The notes under the pieces were generated by a model that was not told where the DNA came from, made no database searches, and saw nothing but the letters and a program-made list of their open reading frames with translations. From Schistocephalus solidus (lineage: Eukaryota > Platyhelminthes > Cestoda > Diphyllobothriidea > Diphyllobothriidae), in contig WEDG01002551.1 of the NCBI GenBank assembly GCA_017591395.1, positions 62,001-126,000 on the forward strand: a DNA stretch of 64,000 bases, in the 5' to 3' direction. Of this stretch, positions 46,264 through 57,390 are shown one piece after another. Made by a program: the position numbers and the translations under genes. How positions within the stretch are numbered: position 1 is the stretch's first letter; each line of letters opens with the position of its first letter.

Positions 46264-48699
46264 TTTACATGATTTCTTCCTTCCCCCTCACTATCCGCGC
46301 ATTTGTACATTTCCAACTTGATGCCAATTAGTAGTGCGACATGTTGGAGTTCTGATTTTTGAAAGCTGTTCGTTTTTAAGCTTTATTTATCAGCCCTCAC
46401 CTCCGGTATCTTCGTAGACGTTTAATTTTAGTACTTATCTGTTCTATTATCTTTTGCCGTATTTGTAATCATTAATACTCCATAGCAGTCTAAAGTTATT
46501 GAATATTCTCTCATTTTTCCATCTTATCGTGAAGATCCCCTTCAAAAATGTGCAATGTTTGTAATGGCACCCACCGGGTACTTGTAAAACATCCGTATGC
46601 ATGCGACAATTTTTAACCTTCACAAGCTTATATTGCCATATAATAAGCTGGCACAAAACAGAACTGACAGGACAGACCTTATTTTAAGAGTGCACAGGGA
46701 TCGATTGCGGGTGTTAACGGGTGTCCGGTTGGTGTATTTGAAACGCACCTACATTCCGCACTTGGTCGCGAAAAAGCCTGTCATCTTTGGGAGAGGCGAA
46801 ATGCCTGAGTAGGAGGCGCTCTTAGTGTCATTGCATTTGGCTGGTCGGCATCAATGGGGAACTCTCTGATCGTTTCCGTTGGATCGGCTCTTTAAGTTCA
46901 GGTCCATTATCTTTCCGAGCTACCCACATCCAGGTCCTTTTAGACTTTATGAGGTGACCCACTATCTCTTGACAACTAAGCCCTGAACAAAATCACACAA
47001 TCGACTTTACTGCCATGAGGTTAACTGGATGGGCCTGGAGCTATTCAGAGCGGGGGTTTATCACGTCATGGTATTCTGGTTGTCAATATATTGATAGATG
47101 GGTTACTAATTGGGGGCGCCGGACTGTGGTACGCGTTGACTGGTGGTTTAACTTTGCCAGCCACTGCACCTGAGCCCATCTCCGGCCGTCCTCGTGACCG
47201 TCCTGCAAACGGTTCGGCTGAAGTTGGGGCAGATTCCACGCAAGTCACTTGTCCTACCCCCACTACTTCATGGAGAACACGGTGAACATCATCGTTTGCG
47301 ATTGGTGAACTGTTTTGAAACTCACAGAGACCAGTCTTGCGAGCGCAGTTGCTTATAGGCACCATTGTTCTCCCCAAAATATGTTAGCATATACCCTCAA
47401 CATTTCTCCCAAGCACCTGCTCGCTTGACCGGCATTGCCTACCCTGCAGGAGCAAGGAGAGACGCGATTGGTGGTCCGTTGGTCCTACTCTTCTTCGCGT
47501 TGCACATAATGGCGTTAGATGGCTGATGCGATGGTTCCGCGAATTCCTTGATGTATAGGACGTTATGGAATCTCAGCGCAACCCTAGTGCAGTCTTCTCT
47601 GCTGAGGCGATTTCAGTCGGTTTTATGTACCTTCAATCGGCTAATTAATAAGTGACCGAGATTCAACCTTTTATTTACCTGCTGACATGCTATTGGGCAC
47701 GGATGCTATCCAATTTGCCTTCCGACACTCCCTCCCAACTGCCACCTCTTCCTAACTGGGGTTCTCCGAAATACTCAGGTTCTACGGTAGCCTGCTGTCT
47801 CTTACGACATGCTTGTCCAAGTTTCTGGTGGGCTACTGTCAATCCATTGGCTCTATCGTGGTACACGTCATCTTTGATTTCACTGCGATACTAAATCCTC
47901 ACTTTTCAGCACTGTCTCCATATGATAAGAGCTTTTCGATGTGTATAGTATTTAATGCTGTTACCCTCGACAAGCGATGGTCCTTATTTCTTGCTCCGGA
48001 ACAGGAAGATTTCGTGTGAAGCTGTCGGGAGAATAGTACGAACTCAGTGCCCATCAAAAGTAGCAAACGTAACTTCGGATGTAACAGTGACTGTTCAAGT
48101 TAGAGGGCTTCATACAGATCGTGCTCGACTTCAGCGTCGGTAGGGCTGACTTGAAGTCTGTCTACGATCTGCAAGCAGAGTGGATAATACGCGCCCAAGG
48201 TGAAGCATTTGATTCCTGCTGGTGGAACACGTCTAGTGGACAGACCTCGGATATCCCAGCACGCTCTCATGGCTTCGCGATTACTTTATACGAGTTTGCT
48301 CAAACGAAGTGCCTGAAAGCCTTCATGCCACTAAATGTGTCAAGAGCGCTATAACGGGAATGCCTGACCTTCAATTTAGAGCTTTCGCCTGTATGTGAAT
48401 CAGCATATCGCCTCTTCCAACCGAAACTTCCACCCCCCCCCTCAGTAACATCAGGATAAAATGTTGTTTGGAGGGGCGCCATCCAGCAGCAGCAATGATC
48501 GCATTTGACTGCAGCTTTGAAGTGTCGAGATATCCTGGTGGTTTCCTCGAGGAAACTGGTGACTGTCTTATATGAGCACCCGGCCTATTAAGCCTTCTCG
48601 TGACTATATCAAAGATATAAATTTGCCTACTGCCAAATATCGGTGTCGAGCTAAGAAACATGGCTACTTGTTTACGTGTTAGCGTATACGCGGAATTAC
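46264..48699. other. Intergenic DNA downstream of TMEM161
   Basis: The TMEM161 3'UTR should begin here, but no canonical AATAAA is seen close behind the stop; ATATAATAAG near 46638 is the nearest variant. A GC-rich patch at 47090-47290 and several short open stretches (for example 48121-48354) have no recognisable family and are not annotated as genes. Confidence 0.5.
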
Positions 48700-48893
48700 G
48701 TGCGAAGGATTTCCCGATAGGCAGAAGTAAATTACCGACAAAGACAAGAGAGACTGGAATGGCCATTTATGGCTTATTAGTCGTCGTCAGCCAGCCAATT
48801 ACACCCAACCCCAGATGGTGGCCCACCTCGAGTATCGAAGCCGCAACCTGTTGATCAGAAATGCAACGCTCTAACTATTGAGCCATTTTCCGA
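48700..48893 (-). repeat. tRNA-derived SINE, copy 2
   Basis: The minus strand has A box ATGGCTCAATAGTTAGAGC (about 48885-48865), B-box-like GGCTTCGATACTC (about 48836) and a body with AATGGCCATTCCAGTCTC (about 48770-48750). The same A box and body occur in the copy at 51583. No poly(A) or target duplication was resolved. Confidence 0.7.
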
Positions 48894-49319
48894 TAGTTAA
48901 AATGCGGCTGGTTGCCGAATGCCTTCGACCCAACAACTGTCGCTTCGATGCGAGGAAATGCCACTCAGAAACGGCGACCTTCGTCGTCAAGACTGAACCT
49001 CAACCACGTCCAGTGTATAAATCCGACTGAATAATGCTTCTCATGGGTTTCCTAATATATATGCGGTGAGAGAAGGATTTAATAGCAGTACAAAGCGCAT
49101 TGTTTATCTGGACACGCGAACACCAAGTAGCCTAGCCTCACTTCCCAAAAAGATAGGGGATCCAGAGGAGGATATCAACTATCAGACTTCAGAATGAACA
49201 TCCAAGCATGACCTGATTAAGTTGACGATCAGAGTGGCTGAAAATGTTGCCACTAAACTAACTAACTTCAACGAACGGAAAAACAAATAGGCACTGTGTA
49301 ACTCGACTGTAGATATCTA
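48894..49319. other. Unassigned intergenic DNA
   Basis: No gene or repeat recognised. Confidence 0.4.
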
Positions 49320-50210
49320 AAGAGGATTTCTTATCTCACGAAATGTTGTGGATTCGAAAAAAGTAATTAAGTAGCGTTTAATATTGAGAATCCTAAAGCC
49401 TAACCTTGAGATAATTTAGTCATTGAAGGATGCCTGCTCTAGAACGAGGTTCCGTCTAACTTTCTGCAAAATGCAGACTAAAAAATGGCTACTTGAGTAG
49501 AATGCATTTTTGCCATTGGTTTTCGAGGCCCTCAAATATATTTGATAGAAAACGCGCAAAAATATTCTTTCTTGCATTCCTTTGGTAGGAAATGATTTCT
49601 TCTTAAAATGTTATACCGGAAGAAAGGGTACCTTTCCGCTTTAAAAGGAGTTTCCGAATAATTTAGAACTGTACCTGCCGTTACACTTGCATTCAAGATT
49701 TCAAACTACAGGCGGTAAACATTCCATCTAAGGAAAATCAGGCATTACTTTACATTATTATGAAAACGTCACATAGCGCTCTTACATGTTTTAGAAAGAT
49801 GTGGATCACATTGTATACTTTATAAGCAATATCAATAAATAAAACGAATATGATGCATTATGAATGAAAAACGTCTCATAATTAGAAATTTTTCAGGCTA
49901 AAAGATATCCTTTCTTCAATTATAAAATTTAAATACATAATTTGCTACAAAATGAGTACAAGATAAAATATTTCCTGCAGGTTTTCTTTGAAGTATAGTT
50001 GAATGTATATTCATCGAAAATCAATAGTAAAAGTGTATGCTACATAAGTAGCTTTCAGCAGGTGATTGGAAAGAAGCTCTTTCAAAAGCCGACTTCCTAA
50101 AGTTGCCGAAATATCTTGGTATTAAGCTACAAGCTACTCAATATGAGAGCCACACTAAAGTCATCTGTTCGAAACAAAAAGAACATTTCAGAATTTTGGC
50201 TTATATCTTA
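49320..50210. repeat. Long-inverted-arm AT-rich element, copy 1
   Basis: Outer arms of about 150 bases are inverted copies of each other. The left arm has ATTCG, TAATATTGA, AGATAATTTAG; the right arm gives these in reverse complement at 50110-50205 (CTCAATAT, AAATATCTTGG, TTCGAA). Each inner arm border carries a 12-base palindrome: CTACTTGAGTAG at 49489-49500 and CTACATAAGTAG at 50040-50051. The interior is AT-rich and non-coding. Layout matches copy 4 (62330-63230) in size. Confidence 0.65.
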
Positions 50211-50429
50211 AGAGATGGGAAATCTAGTCAGAAATGATAGCCAGAGGGAGAAGCGACGCTCAGAAAAAAATGCACAAATTCTTATTAACATGATGACAAT
50301 GATAACGTGCTTGCAGTCGGGTTAAATAAAAAATAATACAATGAACAAAGTCGCAGGTATGAATCTAAAAGTGCTGCTGAAAAAGGGCACATGATGAAGT
50401 AAGCGGACAGATAAAGTTTCCTAAGGGAC

Positions 50430-50620
50430 ACTAGAAAAGGGGTTGATAAGCAGGATTAATATTGATATCGACAGTTCTTAATTGATGCCAAGAAAGTCAG
50501 CTATTTATCGAAAACAGAGCTTTCATTAAATTGCTGCTTAGAAATCAGTGCCCCCAAAACGGGTCATGTAGTAGATGCACTGGAACAAAACAGGGCCGGA
50601 TCAGGAAGCAGCTTGCATTA
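50430..50620. repeat. Dispersed repeat shared with 52690-52870
   Basis: ATATTGATATCGACAGTTCT, TTAATTG and CCAAGAAAG match CGATATTGACGGTTTTTAAT, TTAATTG and CCAGGAAAG in the same order. Identity is moderate and boundaries are unclear. The family was not recognised. Confidence 0.4.
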
Positions 50621-50960
50621 TAAAGGATGTGCACCTATAAAAATACCCCACAAGGGGAGGTGGTTGTGGCCGCACGTCTAGGTGAAGATTCTCGTGGCGC
50701 CAAACACCTGCGCCCTCCCCTGCCACTGATCTTCCTCGCTTGGTTATAACACTGTATGGGTGCGGAGAGTCTGGTAGATGCTGCGCAAGTCTACTATCAC
50801 TGTAGGCAAAATAACCACAAGTCGCCAGCCCTGCGCCCACCCTGTTGTGTGGGCAGACGGTGGACATCGTCGGCAACAATGGGGGAACTGTCGCTTAAGA
50901 AGCAAAACAGTTTCCAGCGCATGCCATACAGGCAGCACTAACACACCATATAGTATCCCG
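50600..50960 (+). repeat. RTE-like 3'UTR module (inverted relative to 53065-53790)
   Basis: The reverse complement matches 53540-53720: CGACGATGTCCA, GGCGACTTG, AGTGATAGTAG, CTTGCGC and GGGGAGGGCGCAGGTG appear in the same order. It is a detached 3' part of a + strand RTE-like element. Confidence 0.6.
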
Positions 50961-51582
50961 CAAAGACATTGAGCATGCTGTTTCCTCTGGAAACGAACGA
51001 GGGCAGTCGCGCGTACTTCTTAACGTTGCCGCAAAACCCCAGCTTGGTATGTGGCCAGCCGAGTCCTTGGCGGTTGAGATGCCCTCAAAGTGCTTGGTAG
51101 ACCTACGTTTACGGCCAACAGCTGTCAGACAGGTTTGCGTATACAGCACCTCCGAAAAGGAGGGTCTGTCCGGTTGTTGTCCAGTGTTCAGCCAAGCGCA
51201 GTTCCAGTGCGCTTTATACCTTGGCTATGAATGTTTGCAGTCGCTTACTGATCTCTCGGCGGTAGTTCGGCTCATGTAGACTACACAACCAATCCGATGG
51301 ACCAGTTTAGGCTTTTGGCAGGGATTAAGTAGAGCCCGATTACCGCTAACCATCCAAGTGTACCAGTTGACAAGTCCGATCACACCTTCGGTACGCCCGG
51401 GGAAGCTAAATACACGCAGTCCTCTATATCAGGGCCGGATCGCACCGAAAAATACTTCAGTTACGTAATAGCTCCCATAGCGACGCCGGACCCCTCGTGA
51501 CGATGACCTCATCTGCTATGCTCGGTGAGCGTCCATCAACGAATGTAAGTCAATATTCCGATCTAACCGGCAAGACGAGCCC
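50961..51582. other. Unassigned intergenic DNA
   Basis: Moderately GC-rich with no recognised gene. It could be a decayed part of the RTE-like family or an unknown repeat. Confidence 0.35.
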
Positions 51583-51850
51583 GTGGCTCAATGGTTAGAG
51601 CGTTGAGAAGTAGACGCAATCGCTGGGACAAGAGCTTTATTCGCCTAACGTTTCGGATTTCATAAGGAACCCATCATCAGATACGGGTTAGAGCGTTGGA
51701 CTTCTAACTAGCAGGTTTCGGGTTCGACTTTTGAATGCCACAACACCTGGGGCTGGGGGAATGACTGGTTGACCGGCGAATAAACCAGAAATGGCCATTC
51801 CAGTCTCACGTCTTTGCCAGCTATATTCATCTGCCTCTTCCACTCCTAGC
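51583..51850 (+). repeat. tRNA-Arg-derived SINE, copy 1, interrupted by an 80-bp insertion
   Basis: A box TGGCTCAATGGTTAGAGC (51584-51601), then after the insertion TTGGACTTCTAAC (anticodon-loop-like, anticodon TCT) and B box GGGTTCGACTT (51720-51730). The body includes AATGGCCATTCCAGTCTC (51789-51806), shared with the SINE at 48700-48893. Removing 51606-51685 and one duplicate restores a continuous tRNA-Arg-like head. Confidence 0.75.
51606..51685. mobile_element. 80-bp insertion with 13-bp target duplication inside the SINE
   Basis: GGTTAGAGCGTTG occurs at 51593-51605 and again at 51686-51698. The insert, read on the minus strand, has TGATGATGGGTTCC, CCGAAACGTTAGGCGAATAA and GTCCCAGCG. It is probably a very short 5'-truncated retrotransposon end. 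A Penelope-like origin is only a guess. Confidence 0.7.
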
Positions 51851-53049
51851 CGCTGTGCGGCTGCTGGCGGGGCTTGGGAGTGAGCCTCAAGGTAGAAAGG
51901 AACGAGTGTTCCGTTAGCGAGCAGTGAGCGTTCAGCAACGTATGCTCAGATCCCTCTCGAGTTTGCTCAAATGCCTCTTGAGCAAGCCGAAGCCCCTGAC
52001 CAGCCTTCTAAGCCACTGCCGAATACTAGGCTCCGGCTTATGACTCTCACGACTATGCGATCGCTACCGGAAAAGGAACCAATGGAATAGGTCTACGCAA
52101 ACGGGTAGGGTCGAAGGAAAAGTTTCCATCAGATGCTTTGGAACTGCGAGTAAGCGTGCACGTAGTGTCGATCTAACTTCCATGAAGAATAAACGGCAGC
52201 CTTCGAACAGTCGTTGGCATAAACTATCGAAGGAGAGTGCCATCTCACGTCACTTAGCTGAGCCTAGCTAGACCTCAGGACTTATGATGAGTTGGTTTCG
52301 GGTTATTTTATTTAAGAGGCATCAACAAATGGAACCTATGCAAAGCGGAAAAATGTACAATGGGAGGATACTTTAAAAAATGCCCGCATTCACGGGACAC
52401 AGTTCTTGGGAGAAATATTTATAGGGTAAAGTTTGACGTGAACATAGGCAGTTTTCAGTCATCATCTCTGATCGTCGACTTGTCCGTCAGCCGGCAGAAT
52501 AGCTACTGCAGCAAATGTTCATATATATGTGAACGATTGAGGTCAAAGTGAAATCTAAAAACCAGGAAAAAGAAGGATGTATAAAAGGCTGCAGGCGCAT
52601 TGGAAGGGCGACATTGTTCCTACTCAGACAGAGGAAGCCAATTACTCTGGGCGCATGCCTCCTCAGCAAGGGTGGGATTTCGAAAAATCCTGCTATAGAG
52701 CCGTCCAGTGCCAACGATCGATATTGACGGTTTTTAATTGCTTCCAGGAAAGGACGGCAACATGCTTTAAGTGCGAAACGGTCTCAAAAAATGACGCGTC
52801 ATTTACGTGCAAATTAGGAAGCAGTACAACTTCCTTTAAATGTCATATAGGCAGCGCTAAAACCATAGTATTCGAATATAGCACTGAGCATTCTGCAACT
52901 TCTGTCAGAAAATGGTGGTGGCGTCACGCGTGTATTAAAGAGTCAGCAACCTTTTACAGTCACTGACCGATCTCATGCAACGTTAACAACAATTTTAAAA
53001 TGGAATTGTAAATTCAAGATATTTTAAACACACACATACACGACAGTTC
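51851..53049. other. Unassigned repeat-derived DNA
   Basis: Holds the copy of the dispersed repeat at 52690-52870 and a 129-codon open stretch (52577-52966) that spans this repeat and matches no recognised family. The stretch is judged a chance frame. Confidence 0.4.
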
Positions 53050-53064
53050 GATCATCAATTACGA

Positions 53065-53790
53065 CGAGGTCCATCGTATGCTCCACGGAAGAGTAGGACA
53101 GGGACAGTGACTTGCGTGTGATAGTGGACTTGCGCAGAAACTACCGCACTTTCTCCTCCTACCCCACCTGAACCCACTCTCATGACACAGTCAAGAAGAC
53201 CGGAGATGGGAGAGGGCGCATGTGGCTGGCGCGGCCGGAGCCGCCCCTGGGCGGACCACCACACCTGGCTCGGATCCCACGGAGAAGGAGTGCCATAAAG
53301 GCAACAGGAAGAAGGAGCTATTGCAGCCTGACTCTCAGTCCAACAGTCAGCCATTCTACGCAAAACACACATTGGGCTGACCACGCGGTGCGAGTGTTCC
53401 CGTCAGTTGGCAACCTTCCAAGCCACGTCTTTTAGCGAACGGTGAGTTTCAAGCGCGTCAGATCGTTTATAGTGAGGAAAATGCGCTGAGCTGTCGACCT
53501 CACTCTACCCCACCCCCACCACAGTTCGACCGTCGTAGTCCGACGATGTCCATCGTATGGTTCACGGAAGGGTAATGCAGGGACGGTGACTTGCGCATGA
53601 ATTAGTTTCAAGTGATAGTAGCCTTGCGCTGGTCTACCGCACTTTCTCCTCCCCAACCTGAGCCCGGTTTCATGACATAGTCAGGAAGACCGGAGATGGG
53701 GAGAGGGCGCAGGTGGCTGAAGTGGCCGGAGCCGCCCCTGGGCGTACCACTACAACTGGCTCGGATCCCACGGAGTGGGAGTGCCAAAAA
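53065..53790 (-). repeat. Tandemly duplicated RTE 3'UTR module
   Basis: 53065-53310 and 53520-53790 share AGGGACAGTGACTTGCG, TACCGCACTTTCTCCTCC, AGAAGACCGGAGATGGG, GGCCGGAGCCGCCCCTGGGC and CTGGCTCGGATCCCACGGAG with small changes. Confidence 0.8.
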
Positions 53791-53826
53791 GGTAGTAAGC
53801 GCTGATATGGCTTAGCCTTTGGTGGT

Positions 53827-54223
53827 TTACCGAAGGTTGTCGTGGAGGCGCATGTGTCCTAATAGGCCCATTCGATGTGTAAATATGCGGGAGCAGTGAG
53901 GGCACTGGAGGTGGGCGCGGCGACTGTATATCGGAGCCCCAGGCACTGGTTAACCAGCCTCCGTGCGATGGATTCGCAGGTGACAGATCAGGCCGATGCG
54001 TGAGTTGAAGTTGCGGGCGCAGTGTGGGCAGGAGAAATCGGGAGAGCCTAGGGGATGTCATTGATGGTAGTGGGGATGGCAGTGGCGGTAAGAATGGCAG
54101 GAGCGGAGGGCGTTCATGGGGTATCGGTGTTGTCGGCATTGCGCGTTGTGGCCTGCATACGCCGACAGTTGAGAAGGTGCTCGTCAGTTCTGTAGGTGAT
54201 GAGGATCCAAGGCTGCTCATCAC
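53827..54223 (-). pseudogene. RTE C-terminal domain with two C2H2 zinc fingers
   Basis: On the minus strand, 54039-53827 encodes finger 1 (FSCPHCARNFNSRIGLICHL then RIHRTEAG), one in-frame stop at 53952-53950, a PVPGAP linker, and finger 2 (CPHCSRIFTHRMGLLGHMRL then HDNLR) ending at TAA 53829-53827. Both fingers keep the C-x2-C-x12-H-x3-H spacing. Upstream a Pro/Thr/Ser-rich linker in other frames joins it to the RT. Zinc fingers behind an RT suggest nucleic-acid binding during target choice or RNP formation; that is inference. Confidence 0.82.
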
Positions 54224-54224
54224 G

Positions 54225-55135
54225 TTAGGCGTCCATCAGCATAGCAGAGAACATGAGACTGAACCTGGTTGGGGCCAATACGCAGCCCTGCTTCACTCCG
54301 TTGGTCACAGCGAATGCTTCGGAGACCGTTCCGTTGTCAGTGATGCGCGCCGTCATCCAGTTATGAAGCTGACGTATTATGTGCGTGAACCGCTCAGGAC
54401 AGCCGAATTTCTGCATGACTTTCCACAGTCCGTCACGATTCACCGTGTCAAAAGCTTTCGTTAGATCCACGAAGGTAGTGTAAATGTGAGTTTGCATCTC
54501 CTGACACTTCTCTTATAGCTGGCGGGCGGCAAAGATCATATCGGCTGTTCCGCGGTGTCGGCGGAAGTCACATAGGCTTTCCGGGAGCAGGCCCTGCTCT
54601 AGGTGACCGTTCAGACGATTGAGAAGGATACGGGCGAAGGTCTTCCCGGCGATGTTGAGCAACGATATGTTTCTGTCGTTATCATAGAGTTGCCGGTTCC
54701 CCTTCCGCTCTTAGAAGTGGAAGATGGTCACGTCTTTGAAATCCTGAGGAATTTGTCCTTGGCGCCACATCTCTTGGAAGGGTGTTGCGAGTTATGCAAT
54801 CAGCCGACGCTTACCGTGCTTTTAGACTTCCGGTGGAATTGCGCCGGATCCCGGTGCTTTCCCGCTGGGAATCTGTTGCACTGTCTGGATGGTTTCTGGT
54901 AGGGAAAACGGCAGATCCAGCTCATTGTTCGTGTACACTTGAGGGAGTCGGTCAATGGCAGCATCGGAGATGGCTGATGAGCAATTAAGGACACTTCTGA
55001 AGTGCTCGGCCCAGCGCTTCAGAATTTTCGATTTCTCTATCAGCAGTGTTGTGTTGTCAGAGCTGAGCAGCAGTGAGGTCTCCTTGATGCAGGGGCCGTA
55101 GATGGCCTCGATGGTTTTGAAAAAGTTTTTCATTT
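54225..55135 (-). pseudogene. RTE reverse transcriptase, fingers to motif B
   Basis: 55133-54822 reads MKNFFKTIEAIYGPCIKETS, ILKRWAEHFRSVLN and QIPSGKAPGSGAIPPEV. A decayed segment follows (LLNRLNGHLEQGLLPES). 54497-54225 carries motif A (FVDLTKAFDTVNRDGLWKVM) and motif B (VTNGVKQGCVLAPTRFSLMF). Motif C (YADD) and the thumb are deleted; the sequence goes from CRRMQATTRNADNT into the linker before the fingers. Confidence 0.87.
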
Positions 55136-55559
55136 CATCGCGGTCCGCTTACCCCTGGATTTCCTCCGCCATTCGGATCATCCAGGTGTCCTGCATCTCC
55201 CGCAGCCGTTGCTGTACAAGGCGGCAGCATCTGAAAAATGTTGCTTAGGTGTCGTCAGTCCGAAGGTCCATGTAGGCTTTGTGTAGTCCATTCTTCCCCG
55301 CAAGTAAGTTGCTGATGTCAGCGTCATTGTCGTCAAACCAGTCATGGTGTTGACGGTGTGCGCGTCCGAGCACTTCGATGGCGGTGGACTGGATGACACT
55401 TCGCAGTTGACACCACCGTGTTTCCACGGTGGCATTATTATCTGGAGCATGCAGGTTCTCGGTTATTTGGCTGCTGAAATCAAAGAAGTGAGCAGGCAAA
55501 TTTAACAAAAGATTATTTAACTTACCTGGCTGTCGCTTACCTTGGGACCTTCGTCGGGA

Positions 55560-56262
55560 TTGAAGTCGGAGCCTAATCTGAGAGATGACGAGGCGGTTAT
55601 CTGTCCAACCATCGGAATTGCCTTGTTTACCAGCACGTCCTGTCAATCTCGCCTTCGGACGCGACCGAGGGTGCATCCACGTGGCCTACTCCCGCGTCGG
55701 AAGAGGGTGTTGGTCAGCAGGAGACGGTGTTCTGAACACGTTCGCAGGAGGCCGTTATCATTACGGCTACCGAGACCATGGGGACCCAGCACTCCCTGCC
55801 AGGCAGCGTGGTCTGTCCCGACGCGGGCGTTGAGGTCACCAGAGACAATAAACTTGTCCACCTTCGGCACAGTCGCCAGCAAGGCATGCAGGTCCTCGTA
55901 GAGTTTGTCCTTCGCCGCATAAGAGCTCGTTGTTGAGGGAGCGTAGGGCACTGATTATGGTGGCGAACTTGCGGTCATTGATACCCTGCGGCAGACAGGG
56001 CAGACGTCCCACGGTGTCGTTCCGGATGGCAAAGGCAACACCAACGTCGCGTTGCTCTGCCTTTGGCCGGCCGCTCCAGAAGAAGGTGTAGCCGGCACCC
56101 ACCTCCTCCAGCTGACCCTGCTCAGAGAATCGGGTCTCGCTGAGAGCAGCAATGTCCACCTTGTAGCGCGCCAGTTCCCGAGCGACTAGCACCGTCCTCC
56201 GTTCCGCCTGTTGCTCATAGGATTATCTAAAAGAGAACGAACATTCCAGGCTGCTAGTGTGA
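55560..56262 (-). pseudogene. RTE APE-type endonuclease
   Basis: The minus strand reads LTLAAWNVRSLLDNPMSN, after a frameshift [97 protein letters not shown] and GRVRRRD. The SETRF glutamate and GDLNAR box of the RTE endonuclease are intact. Frame breaks lie near 56200, 55950 and 55640. Confidence 0.87.
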
Positions 56263-56699
56263 GTGGACTCACGCGAGCAGCCTGGAGGGTATAGATAGGG
56301 GGATGGGGACGGGGTTATTGTTGTTTGTTTGAGTTTTACAACCGTGTATTTTGCGATTTGCGAGCCGCGGCCGGCTGCAGAAGACGTGAGACCCAGCATT
56401 TGATAAGGGCCCCTTCGTCCGCGAGGAGGCAAGCAGTGCTGTCCCTAAATAGAGCTGCTCGGACATCCCAGACGACTGCCGAACTCCAATATGCGTCAAG
56501 GTTTTGTTTTAGTGGGAGAACGACCCGAGTTAGTCTGGGCCGCCTACGGGGTTGCTGTCGCCCCCACCGTAGGACTTTTTTGAGAGGGGGGAGGTGGGAA
56601 GTTCGGGAGTCAGACATTCCGGGTGTGGAGGCACACACAACACCGGAGACCCTCACCTGGTTTAGCCCGCCCGCCGTGACGGTTGCCCGGGGACACACG

Positions 56700-57390
56700 T
56701 CAGAATGCCGCCTATTGAATGAACGTCTTTTCGGTCTCACGAAGAAGCCTTATTTGACATAAGCGTGACTATTCAAGTAATGTGCTATTTCGGATGCCCT
56801 TAAAAATGCAAATACATTTGACAGAGAATATCAACAAAATGTTCTTTGATGTCAAATCATGTCTTTTCAAATTTTACGCTCAATGAAAGACAATGTTTAG
56901 GTTTAAAAAACGCTTTTAAATCCCCGAATAAGTTTGAGCCTGAGTTTTCATAACATGTACGTTTGGGGTTTTCAGTCCAGAAGCCGGACGTCTTCCGTAG
57001 AACGAATATCATCAATTTCTGCATGTGTCATGAAAAAGACATATACTTATCATACATCTTTCTAATGAATTTGGACTATATCGTATACTTTATAAAGGGC
57101 ATTAAAAAACGAAACGATACTACGTGCTTTGAATAGACATTGTACAGCCTTAAAAATACAATTATAAAAGTTTCTTAAACCGAAAGATAATCCTCCTTCG
57201 AGCGAACATTTTAAAGATGAGTATAATAAATGTTCCTTAATTTTGCTATAAAATATATTTGAAATTGAGGGGCAGCGAAAATCAACAGATAAAACAACGT
57301 GCTACTTAAGTAGCTATTTTTTGTCGAGTGAGGTATCTTCAGAAGAACAAAAAGACGTTCTATCAAAGGTTAGCACCCTACTCCCTACAC
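56700..57390. repeat. Long-inverted-arm element, copy 2, between diverging RTE 5' ends
   Basis: Palindromes CTATTCAAGTAA (56769-56780, degenerate) and CTACTTAAGTAG (57302-57313). The inverted arms are AAAAGACGTTC-x2-TCAA, at about 57350-57365 on + and about 56733-56718 on -. The interior matches copy 1 (GTATACTTTATAA.G at 57087 and 49818). The RTE-like 5'UTRs run outward from both ends. Confidence 0.6.

Larger units (their letters stand above)
53050..56700 (-). mobile_element. RTE-like (CFDP2-like) element with C-terminal zinc fingers, internally deleted
   Basis: Minus-strand order: 5'UTR (56700-56265), APE endonuclease (56262-55560), RT fingers to motif B (55135-54225), a deletion junction near 54130, a Pro/Ser/Thr linker, two C2H2 fingers (54039-53827), and a 3'UTR whose ~230-base module is present twice (53520-53790 and 53065-53310). 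The family is inferred from the endonuclease start (LAAWNVRSLLDNP) and the RT blocks. Confidence 0.87.

Noticed and set aside
48121..48354. 77-codon open frame downstream of TMEM161
   Set aside because: No family resemblance, no splice context, composition like the surroundings.
52577..52966. 129-codon open frame with several cysteines
   Set aside because: Cysteine spacing fits no zinc-finger pattern and the frame lies in a dispersed repeat; chance frame.
53750..54223. 157-codon Pro-rich minus-strand protein
   Set aside because: It is a wrong-frame reading over the linker and zinc fingers; the true finger frame is shifted by one base.
56325..56762. 145-codon plus-strand open frame
   Set aside because: It covers the 5'UTR of the minus-strand RTE-like element in antisense, with no protein signal.
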